This document shows, one piece after another, positions 1 through 4,564 of a DNA stretch of 6,006 bases. The first letter of the stretch is position 1, and every line of letters begins with the position of its first letter. Origin of the DNA: PALSA-612 sp035652235 (GTDB taxonomy: Bacteria; Actinomycetota; Thermoleophilia; Gaiellales; Gaiellaceae); NCBI GenBank assembly GCA_035652235.1, contig DASREE010000025.1:1-6006 (forward strand), written 5' to 3'. The notes beneath the pieces are model-generated. The model was not told where the DNA came from, ran no database searches, and saw only the letters and a list, made by a program, of their open reading frames with translations. The position numbers and the translations under genes are program-made.

Positions 1-2
1 GC

Positions 3-98
3 CGTCGCGACCCGGAACGCCAAACCCGACGGCTCGTCGCCCAGCTCGAACGCCTCGGCCACAAAGTCACCCTCGAAACCCTCCCGGAGGCCGCCTGA
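3..98 (+). CDS. C-terminal end of a transposase-like protein (partial)
   Basis: The frame is open from the window edge and ends at TGA 96-98, giving 31 residues. The visible part contains RRLVAQLERLGHKVTLE, then LPEAA. A basic helix followed by a 'leucine-gly-(his/tyr)-lys-val-thr-leu' strand right before the stop is, from memory, common at the end of several actinobacterial transposases, but I cannot name the IS family. Nearly all codons end in G or C, which supports real coding. It converges on the permease gene at 137, with 38 bp between the two stops and no clear terminator hairpin in the gap. The catalytic domain lies outside the window, so whether the element is intact cannot be judged. 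Confidence 0.5.
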   Translation, partial: RRDPERQTRRLVAQLERLGHKVTLETLPEAA

Positions 99-136
99 GG
101 CCAGACGGTTCCCACACCCTCAGCGTCATTTTCCCT

Positions 137-985
137 TCAGAGATCCCGCCGGGCGAAGGCGCGGAGCGCGACGACCCCGACCAGCGCCAGGTAGCCGGCC
201 GCCCAGACGCGCACGCCCCAGCCGCCCGTGTACGAGCCGCCGAAGGGGCCGAGCTGGAGCAGGAAGCCGGTGAAGCCGCCCGCGCCGCTCGTCATCAGCC
301 TGAGCGAGTCCTGGTACAGCGCCTCGAACGGCAGCACCCACGCCGCTGCCGTCGCCGCGCGCTCAATGGTCGGCGAGCCGATCGCGTGCCCGATCGTCCC
401 GAGCAGCCCGCCCACGAGGCCGCTGACGAAGAGCATGAACACCGCGATCCCGTTCGCCGTCGAGCCGAGGAAGACCGAGCCGAGCAGCGACAGCGCGACC
501 ATCAGCAGCACCGATCCGGCGAGCAAGACGCCCGGCCAGACGCGGGTGTGCGGCCACCACTCGCCGATCAGGCCCGTGATCACCATCGTCGCCAGGTAGA
601 CGACGACGACGTAGGAGGCACAGACGGCCCCGGCGGCGAGGAAGCGGCCGAGGAGCAGGCTCCGCCGGCCGACCGGCCGCGCCACGAGCGGCTGCAGGAG
701 GCCACGCTCGCCGTCGCCCGAGACGACGCCGATGGTCAGGAAGACCCCGAGCACGACACCGAGGAACAGGGTCGCGAACATGGCGAGGCCGAGGGTGAAG
801 GCGGCCGCGAACGTCCGCGCGTCGACGTGCACATCCTCGGGGACGCGCAGCGTCGTCACGTCGCGGAAGATGTAGTAATTGGCGATCCCGTACAGCGTGA
901 GGAAGATCGCCGTCAGCACGAGGACGACGAGGAACACCTTCCGCCTCACCGCCTCGCTCAGCGCGTAGGCGACGATCACGGTCAC
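137..985 (-). CDS. ABC-2 type transporter permease (NosY/COG1277-like)
   Basis: This 282-residue integral membrane protein is the channel subunit of an exporter powered by the ATPase encoded just upstream. Six hydrophobic stretches are visible at about residues 18-37, 60-88, 112-137, 151-172, 178-200 and 257-277. The basic N-terminus (SEAVRRKVFL) leading into the first helix, and the cytoplasmic loop GDGERG (90-95) followed by LVARPVGRRSLLLGR (100-114), match the 'E..G.l..L.s.PV.R...l.gK' pattern of ABC-2 permeases of the NosY/YtrC type. The chosen start is GTG at 985-983: it overlaps the ATPase stop by 4 nt (GTGA) and has a GGGGGAG ribosome binding site 5 nt upstream. The frame stays open to 1675, but that part is antisense-frame shadow within the ATPase gene. 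Such pairs export varied substrates (drugs, lipids, copper-enzyme factors); the sequence does not show which. Confidence 0.9.
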   Translation of the reverse strand: MTVIVAYALSEAVRRKVFLVVLVLTAIFLTLYGIANYYIFRDVTTLRVPEDVHVDARTFAAAFTLGLAMFATLFLGVVLGVFLTIGVVSGDGERGLLQPLVARPVGRRSLLLGRFLAAGAVCASYVVVVYLATMVITGLIGEWWPHTRVWPGVLLAGSVLLMVALSLLGSVFLGSTANGIAVFMLFVSGLVGGLLGTIGHAIGSPTIERAATAAAWVLPFEALYQDSLRLMTSGAGGFTGFLLQLGPFGGSYTGGWGVRVWAAGYLALVGVVALRAFARRDL

Positions 986-1824
986 GACGTCTCCCCCTTG
1001 ACCGCCTCGAGGTAGACCTCCTCGAGCGTCGAGCTCAGCACCCTGACGCCGTACACGCGACGGCCCGCGGCGACGAGCTCCTCGACGAGCCGCGGCGCGT
1101 CCGCGCGGCCCGCGCGCTCGAACAGGCGCACGCCCTCGTCCGTCTCGATCTCGACCCCGCGCGGGCGGGCGAGCTCGGCGGTCGTCCCCGCGGCGGCGAC
1201 GCGCCCGTCGAGGAGGATGACGACGCGATCGCACACGAGCTCGACCTCGCTCAACAGGTGCGAGTTGAGGAGCACCGAGACGCCTTGCGAGCGCAGCTCC
1301 TCGAGAAGCTGCCGCACGGTGCGGCGCCCGACCGGGTCGAGCGCGCTCGTCGGCTCGTCGAGGAGCAGGAGCCTCGGCCTCCCGACGAGCGCCTGCGCGA
1401 TCCCGAGCCGCTGCTGCATGCCCTTCGACATCTCCTCGACGCGGCGGTTGCACGCATCGGCGAGGGCGACGAGCTCGAGCAGCCGCGAGCGCTCGGCCGC
1501 GCCGCCCTCGGAGCCGGCGAGCCGCTGGTGCAGCCGCAGGAGCTCGTCCGCCGTCATCCAGCCGGGGAAGCGGAAGAGCTCGGCCAGGTAGCCGAGCGCG
1601 GCGCGCGCCTTCGCAGACCCCGCCGGCGCGCCGCAGACGGAGGCGGTGCCGCCGCTCGGGCGCACGAGCCCGCACGCGATCTTGACCAGCGTCGACTTGC
1701 CCGCCCCGTTCGGGCCGAGCAGCCCGACGAGCTCGCCCTTTCCGACGTCGAGGTCGACGCCGTGCAGGGCGTGCACCCGCCGGTAGCGCTTGGCAAGCCC
1801 GCGGACGGCGAGTGCGGCTGCCAC
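982..1824 (-). CDS. ABC transporter ATP-binding protein (CcmA/COG1131-like)
   Basis: This 280-residue protein is a cytoplasmic ATPase that drives the permease encoded downstream. All nucleotide-binding motifs are present in order: Walker A GPNGAGKST (37-45), a Q-loop position occupied by Glu in YLAE (79-82), the signature MSKGMQQRLG (132-141, with MSKGM in place of LSGGQ), Walker B LLLLDEP (152-158), D-loop SALD (160-163) and the H-loop histidine (189). The SKGM signature and Glu at the Q-loop are usual for single-ATPase exporters of the ABC-2 class. The C-terminal tail ending SSTLEEVYLEA (264-274) is the typical extension of the group. The start is GTG 1824-1822, right before the conserved 'LAVRGLAKRYRRVHAL' strand; no Shine-Dalgarno precedes it, but a -10-like TACACT lies 6 nt upstream, so a leaderless transcript is likely. 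It forms an operon with the permease. Confidence 0.95.
   Translation of the reverse strand: MAAALAVRGLAKRYRRVHALHGVDLDVGKGELVGLLGPNGAGKSTLVKIACGLVRPSGGTASVCGAPAGSAKARAALGYLAELFRFPGWMTADELLRLHQRLAGSEGGAAERSRLLELVALADACNRRVEEMSKGMQQRLGIAQALVGRPRLLLLDEPTSALDPVGRRTVRQLLEELRSQGVSVLLNSHLLSEVELVCDRVVILLDGRVAAAGTTAELARPRGVEIETDEGVRLFERAGRADAPRLVEELVAAGRRVYGVRVLSSTLEEVYLEAVKGETS
991..997 (-). promoter_or_regulatory. Ribosome binding site of the ABC permease
   Basis: On the minus strand GGGGGAG lies 5 nt before the GTG at 985, inside the last codons of the ATPase gene. It decides the permease start over longer in-frame alternatives and implies translational coupling through the GTGA overlap. Confidence 0.7.
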
Positions 1825-1830
1825 GGCGCC

Positions 1831-1836
1831 AGTGTA
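1831..1836 (-). promoter_or_regulatory. Candidate -10 box of the ABC operon, leaderless start
   Basis: Read on the minus strand, TACACT is separated by only 6 nt from the GTG start at 1824, which would put the transcription start at or next to the start codon. There is no Shine-Dalgarno in this gap. I see no convincing -35 hexamer 16-18 nt upstream, so this rests on the -10 box and its spacing. Confidence 0.4.
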
Positions 1837-1860
1837 CGGACGCGGGGAAGGCCCGCCTCG

Positions 1861-2031
1861 CTCCGCGCCGGCGACCGCGACGCCTTAACCGGCCGGGAGC
1901 GCGCCGTCTTCGGCTCGACTGAGGACAACCCGGAACGGCACTTCTTCGGCTGAGCGGACGAGGTCAAGCCGGACGAGCTCGTCGCCTCCGGGCGCGCCTG
2001 GGGCATCTCGATCGTCGTCAGACGCGCGTGA
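1861..2031 (+). pseudogene. Remnant of an unidentified + strand gene (3' end, in-frame TGA)
   Basis: One frame reads LRAGDRDALTGRERAVFG then STEDNPERHFFG, hits TGA at 1951-1953, and continues ADEVKPDELVASGRAWGIS plus IVVRRA to a second TGA at 2029-2031. From 1897 to 2019, 38 of the 40 sense codons end in G or C, while second positions are AT-richer: the signature of genuine coding on the plus strand in a high-GC genome. The same triplets read on the minus strand lack it. A TGG-to-TGA change (Trp to stop) would explain the break. No start codon or 5' part is recoverable upstream, where the ABC operon begins; a rare TTA codon at 1885 hints that the remnant may start after it. The family is not recognised. 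Its last 14 bases overlap the end of the 73-residue minus-strand gene. Confidence 0.45.
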
Positions 2032-2239
2032 CGGGGCTCGACCTCCGGCGCTCCCACGCCTCGAGCACGTCCTCCACGTACCGCCGCTGACCATCCGAGA
2101 AGGGCACGTTCCCGAGCAGCCTGCGCGCCTCGGCCGGGTCGTCGTGCGCGACCGCCGCCTCGAAGCGCTCCCGGATCGGCCCGGGCTCCCGCAACTGTTG
2201 CCGGAGCCAGCGCAGGAGGCTGACTCGTGCCGGGTCCAT
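2018..2239 (-). CDS. Small hypothetical protein, 73 residues
   Basis: I do not recognise this family. The product is short, highly charged and probably all-helical. An N-terminal amphipathic stretch (SLLRWLRQQLREPGPIRERF, residues 7-26) is followed by AVAHDDPAEARRLLGNVPF (29-47) and a second helix, RRYVEDVLEAWERRR (52-66). There is no signal peptide, membrane segment or cysteine. The pattern of short helical hairpins with 'DPAEARRLLGN' resembles small accessory or tetratricopeptide-like proteins, but that is only a resemblance. The start is ATG 2239-2237; no Shine-Dalgarno is visible, while TAAGCT lies 8 nt upstream and fits a leaderless promoter. It stands alone between the secreted propeller gene, behind a strong hairpin, and the ABC operon, so it is probably its own transcription unit. 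Confidence 0.55.
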   Translation of the reverse strand: MDPARVSLLRWLRQQLREPGPIRERFEAAVAHDDPAEARRLLGNVPFSDGQRRYVEDVLEAWERRRSSPVTRV

Positions 2240-2247
2240 CGAGCGCT

Positions 2248-2253
2248 AGCTTA
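2248..2253 (-). promoter_or_regulatory. Candidate -10 box for the 73-residue protein
   Basis: On the minus strand TAAGCT precedes the ATG at 2239 by 8 nt. That spacing would make the mRNA leaderless or leave a 1-2 nt leader, consistent with the missing Shine-Dalgarno. No good -35 hexamer is seen, because the upstream bases are almost pure G and C. Confidence 0.4.
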
Positions 2254-2288
2254 CGCCGCGGCCCCCGGCGCGGCAGGCCGGGTCCCGC

Positions 2289-2316
2289 CCCGGCGGCTGC
2301 GCGCACAGCCGCCGGG
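2289..2316 (-). terminator. Strong 11-bp hairpin, likely terminator of the propeller gene
   Basis: Positions 2289-2299 (CCCGGCGGCTG) pair perfectly with 2306-2316 (CAGCCGCCGGG) around a 6-nt loop. The hairpin starts 18 nt past the stop codon of the minus-strand propeller gene. There is no U-run after it, as is common for actinobacterial terminators. A second, weaker hairpin (2264-2269 with 2277-2282, 6 bp) follows on the same side. The pair fills the gap before the next gene. Confidence 0.6.
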
Positions 2317-2334
2317 TGGGCACAGAGCGCGGGC

Positions 2335-3453
2335 TCAGAACCCCGGCGCGGGAATGCGGACGACCTGCCCGAGCCCCGGGAAGGTGCTGAAGTTGGTCAC
2401 GTACAGGGTGTGGTTCGGGCCGACGGCGATCCCGCCGGGCAGGGTCAGGCCGCTTGCGATCACCGACACGTTGCCGGCTGGGTCGACCGCCAGCACGTTG
2501 CCGGCGAAGATGTCCACCAGGTAGACGTAGCGGCTGTCGGAGGCGCATCCTCCGATCGAGACCACCGGAGCGCCGCTGAGCGGGATCTGGCTGAGGACGC
2601 CGCCCTGGTAGCTCCACAGCCGGCCGTTCAGGTCGCCGACGACGATCCCAGGCGCGCGCGCCGCGACGCAGGTCGGGACGGCGTCGTAGATGTCACCGCC
2701 GACAGGTGGGTTCGGGATCCACTGGAGCACGCTCAGGCTGCCGTTCCAGGGCTGGTAGAGGTCGAGCGTGTTCGACCCGCCGTCGACGACGTAGACGCCG
2801 CTCGGCGTCGAGAGCACGCCGTACGGGTTCGCGTCGGGGAACTCCGGGTTCTGCGGGTCGAGCTGGAGCCCCGTCGTCGCCGTCCAGTCGTAGTCGAAGG
2901 CGCCGACGTCGGCGACGGCCTGCCACGTCTCGCGGCCGGTGACGCGGAGGAGCTTTCCGGCTTGCGCGATCGCTGCGTCGAGGATCGGGTCGCCGGTCGG
3001 CTGCTTCGCGGTCGGGGTCTCCGGTGGCGGCTGCTCGAACGCGTTCGGGTTGAGGGCCATCTGCGCGTACAGCCCGCCTCCGCCCGGAACCTGCACCGAG
3101 ATCCCGTCCGCGCCGACCGCGAACGAGCCGTCGGGCGCGGCCGCCGAGAAGAGGCCGGAGACGAGCGTCTGCTTCAGGCCGGTGTGCGGGTCGATCCGCG
3201 TGATCCTCGACGTCAGGCCGAGGCAACCGGCGGGGCCGCAGTCGGGCCCGCCGCGCCCCGCCTCGGCGACGTAGAGCCAGTCGAGCGGGCCGAACACGAT
3301 GCCGCGCGGGTTGTCGAGGCCGGTGGCGACGACCTTGTACGGAGGAAAGGCCGTCTTGCCGGAGCGGGCGAGCGTGGCCGCGGGGACGGCGAGCGCCGCG
3401 AGCAGCGCTGCCGCGGCGACGAGACGGAAGCGGACGGCGGGAATCCTGGGCAT
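2335..3453 (-). CDS. Secreted ScyD/ScyE-family beta-propeller protein
   Basis: The 372-residue product starts with a clear Sec signal peptide: basic n-region MPRIPAVRFR, hydrophobic core LVAAAALLAALAV (11-23) and an Ala-x-Ala-like site near residue 29. The mature part begins with YKVVATGLDNPRGIVFGP (39-56) and 'LYVAEAGRGG', then SRITRIDPHTG (82-92); this is the opening blade of ScyD/ScyE-family proteins, related to NHL/SMP-30 propellers. Later blades repeat the pattern 'PSGVYVVDGGSN' (217-228), 'IVVGDLNGRLW' (270-280), 'YVYLVDIFAGNVLAVDPAG' (309-327) and 'LPGGIAVGPNHTLYVTN' (338-354). Four cysteines (72, 77, 262, 303) could form disulfides outside the cell. ScyD/ScyE were named from the cyanobacterial scytonemin cluster, but homologues occur widely and nothing here suggests scytonemin synthesis; the molecular role is unknown. 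The start is fixed by AGGAGG 5 nt upstream. It is monocistronic, ending at a strong hairpin. Confidence 0.85.
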   Translation of the reverse strand: MPRIPAVRFRLVAAAALLAALAVPAATLARSGKTAFPPYKVVATGLDNPRGIVFGPLDWLYVAEAGRGGPDCGPAGCLGLTSRITRIDPHTGLKQTLVSGLFSAAAPDGSFAVGADGISVQVPGGGGLYAQMALNPNAFEQPPPETPTAKQPTGDPILDAAIAQAGKLLRVTGRETWQAVADVGAFDYDWTATTGLQLDPQNPEFPDANPYGVLSTPSGVYVVDGGSNTLDLYQPWNGSLSVLQWIPNPPVGGDIYDAVPTCVAARAPGIVVGDLNGRLWSYQGGVLSQIPLSGAPVVSIGGCASDSRYVYLVDIFAGNVLAVDPAGNVSVIASGLTLPGGIAVGPNHTLYVTNFSTFPGLGQVVRIPAPGF

Positions 3454-3458
3454 GCGTT

Positions 3459-3464
3459 CCTCCT
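3459..3464 (-). promoter_or_regulatory. Shine-Dalgarno of the propeller gene
   Basis: On the minus strand AGGAGG lies 5 nt before ATG 3453. It is the strongest ribosome binding site in the window. It fixes the start over an in-frame extension that stays open up to 4005 and runs through the tRNA gene. Confidence 0.85.
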
Positions 3465-3508
3465 CTTCGGCGGGCAGGCGGGCGGGTACGGCAGCGTCGT
3501 GCACGCGG

Positions 3509-3514
3509 AACCTA
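3509..3514 (-). promoter_or_regulatory. Candidate -10 box of the propeller gene
   Basis: TAGGTT on the minus strand fits TAnnnT and would give a 5' leader of about 48 nt, in keeping with the strong Shine-Dalgarno. No clear -35 hexamer is found at the proper distance. Weakly supported. Confidence 0.25.
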
Positions 3515-3680
3515 GCACGCTCCGCCGACCGCGCCCCTTCGGCGACCACGTCCCCCGCCGGGGTCGGATCGGCAGCGCGGAGGGCGGAAATTTGTGGCGG
3601 GCCGCGCGCCGGGCGCGGGAGGCTCGGCCCTTCCACCGCCGGGCTTCCACCGCCAGGAAGAGGATGCCGGAGCCGCGACC

Positions 3681-3686
3681 TATACT
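3681..3686 (+). promoter_or_regulatory. -10 box of the tRNA-Lys gene
   Basis: TATACT lies 7 nt before the first base of the tRNA, so transcription would start at about the first tRNA nucleotide. The best -35 position (3658-3663, AAGAGG) is poor. The 11-nt sequence CTTCCACCGCC occurs twice just upstream (3630-3640 and 3644-3654). Confidence 0.55.
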
Positions 3687-3693
3687 CGCCGCG

Positions 3694-3766
3694 GGGCCGG
3701 TAGCTCAGCTGGCAGAGCAGGGGACTTTTAATCCCAAGGTCGCTGGTTCGAGTCCAGCCCGGCCCA
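3694..3766 (+). tRNA. tRNA-Lys (anticodon TTT)
   Basis: A complete 73-nt cloverleaf can be drawn. The acceptor stem GGGCCGG (3694-3700) pairs with CCGGCCC (3759-3765), with discriminator A at 3766. The D stem is GCTC/GAGC (3703-3706 with 3715-3718). The anticodon stem is GGGGA/TCCCA around loop CTTTTAA (3725-3731), with anticodon TTT at 3727-3729. The T arm is GCTGG, TTCGAGT, CCAGC (3742-3758). The outermost anticodon-stem pair is a G-A mismatch (3720 with 3736). CCA is not encoded (TCA follows position 3766), so it must be added after transcription. The -10 box TATACT is 7 nt upstream. No obvious terminator with a U-run follows. Confidence 0.97.
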
Positions 3767-3829
3767 TCATCGTTTGTGCCGGTGTGCAGCAGTGTCGCTG
3801 CGACGAGGTGAACAAGGTATTGCGCGAAC

Positions 3830-3853
3830 CGGCCCCACTGCGGACGTGGGCCG
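3830..3853 (-). terminator. Possible terminator hairpin after hicB
   Basis: CCCAC (3834-3838) pairs with GTGGG (3846-3850) around a 7-nt loop; beyond one bulged C (3833) three more pairs form (3830-3832 with 3851-3853). It starts directly at the hicB stop codon on the minus strand and also lies 64 nt past the tRNA on the plus strand, so it could serve either direction. There is no U-run. Confidence 0.35.
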
Positions 3854-4075
3854 TCAGGCGGCGGGTACTTCGACGAGCGTGGTTCCGACCGCGGTCGGCT
3901 TCGGGATCGGCTCGCCTGCGTGCCGCAGGCCGTCGAGGTGGAAGGTGATCGCCTCGCGGATGAGCTGCTCAACCTCGACCTGCGTGTCGCCGACAACGCC
4001 GACACCAGGGAGGTCGGGGCAGTAAGCGCCCCATGACTCGCCTTCGTGCTCGATCACGACCAGGTACTCGCTCAT
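3854..4075 (-). CDS. hicB: HicB-family antitoxin
   Basis: The product is a 73-residue antitoxin that binds and neutralises the HicA mRNA-targeting toxin. The partial RNase-H-like HicB fold is evident: strand SEYLVVIEHEGESWGAYCPD (2-21), the conserved PDLPGVGVVGDT (20-31) and helix VEVEQLIREAITFHLDGL (33-50), then the family-typical GEPIPKPT (54-61) and a short end strand, TTLVEVPAA. The start ATG 4075 has GGAGG 8 nt upstream and overlaps the hicA stop by 4 nt (ATGA), implying coupled translation. The protein is of the short class: it stops right after the last strand and has no C-terminal helix-turn-helix or ribbon-helix-helix domain, so autorepression by this protein alone is not obvious. 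The frame remains open upstream to 4483, but that part lies over hicA and has ordinary composition, so it was excluded. Confidence 0.9.
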   Translation of the reverse strand: MSEYLVVIEHEGESWGAYCPDLPGVGVVGDTQVEVEQLIREAITFHLDGLRHAGEPIPKPTAVGTTLVEVPAA

Positions 4076-4269
4076 CGGTTCGGCCTCCGTAGTCCTGCTT
4101 GCCGAAGGATATTCGCAGCAGTGCCCTTCGGCACGTCGGCGCCGGGCTTTCCGGCCACGGTGACCTTGCCCGGCTTGCTCGGATGCTCGTACTGCTGATG
4201 GCTGCCCCGCTGCACCACCAGCCGCCATCCATCGTCTTCGAGCAGGCAAATGAGCTCGCGGAACTTCAT
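4072..4269 (-). CDS. hicA: HicA-family toxin (mRNA interferase)
   Basis: The 65-residue product fits the small dsRBD-like HicA fold, which cleaves mRNA when freed from HicB. Visible marks are the N-terminal helix KFRELICLLEDDGW (2-15), the strand RLVVQRGSHQQYEHP (16-30) with the catalytic histidine in the GSH motif (His24), the strand KVTVAG (35-40), and the C-terminal DVPKGTAANILRQAGL (45-60), the hallmark 'lpkGTl..Ilrqagl' end. Length is normal for the family, so the toxin looks intact. I chose ATG 4269 because homologues typically begin at this helix; ATG 4278 (three residues longer) and TTG 4305 are alternatives, and no strong Shine-Dalgarno decides. It is the first gene of a two-gene operon with hicB, toxin first as usual. 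No convincing promoter was found upstream. Confidence 0.9.
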   Translation of the reverse strand: MKFRELICLLEDDGWRLVVQRGSHQQYEHPSKPGKVTVAGKPGADVPKGTAANILRQAGLRRPNR

Positions 4270-4378
4270 ACCGCTCATCGTGCCGAGCGACTCGGCTGCG
4301 CTCAACGTCCCAAATAGTCAGGCGAGCTCGAGCGGCGACCCAGCGACGAGCACCCTGCGGGTCGCGCAATACCCGGTT

Positions 4379-4391
4379 CGGCCCATCAACG
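4379..4391. repeat. Copy of the tRNA-Lys 3' end (possible attachment-site remnant)
   Basis: CGGCCCATCA at 4379-4388 exactly repeats 3760-3769, which is the last seven bases of the tRNA plus three flanking bases; allowing one mismatch, the match runs for 13 bases (to 4391, against 3760-3772). The copy lies in the same orientation, about 620 bp away, and the two copies enclose hicAB. This is the geometry left by an element that integrated at a tRNA 3' end. There is no integrase in between and the repeat is short, so chance remains possible. Confidence 0.35.
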
Positions 4392-4462
4392 AACAGCCTG
4401 CGTATGAGTGATCTCGCGCAAGCCTCGGGCCGGACGCCCGGTGCCGACGCTCCCCGGGAAGG

Positions 4463-4488
4463 CGCGGGTGTCCGCTTCGGCACCCGCG
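4463..4488. terminator. 8-bp hairpin between the MshEN protein gene and hicA
   Basis: CGCGGGTG (4463-4470) pairs with CACCCGCG (4481-4488); the 10-nt loop contains a nested CCG/CGG mini-stem. It lies 77 nt past the stop of the minus-strand MshEN gene and upstream of hicA, so it could end the former transcript. No U-run is present. The rest of 4270-4564 shows no gene I can support. Confidence 0.35.
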
Positions 4489-4564
4489 AGCGGCAACGGA
4501 CCGACGCCTCTTACCTCCGGCAACCGTCGTGGATGCGAACCGCGCTGCGGCGTGGGTTGGGAGC

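Noticed and set aside
386..1015. Long plus-strand open frame over the ABC permease
   Set aside because: It is antisense to a clear membrane protein; its product is Arg/Asp/Glu/His-rich low-complexity sequence typical of a GC-rich shadow frame.
986..1675. N-terminal extension of the permease frame
   Set aside because: It lies wholly inside the ATPase gene, is Arg/Ala-rich without motifs, and the GTG at 985 with a good ribosome binding site explains the real start.
1885..2094. Minus-strand 69-codon frame in the gap upstream of the ABC operon
   Set aside because: It uses the same triplets as the plus-strand remnant, whose third positions carry the G/C bias; the minus reading lacks it and overlaps the 73-residue gene.
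3786..3801. Stem GCAGC/GCTGC just past the tRNA as a terminator
   Set aside because: Only 5 bp with a 6-nt loop and no U-run; not distinguishable from chance in this composition.
2227..3948. 573-codon plus-strand open frame
   Set aside because: It is antisense to the signal-peptide-bearing propeller gene and runs through the tRNA gene; composition is shadow-like.
4076..4483. N-terminal extension of hicB
   Set aside because: It overlaps all of hicA in another frame; the 73-residue start with GGAGG and the ATGA overlap matches the family.
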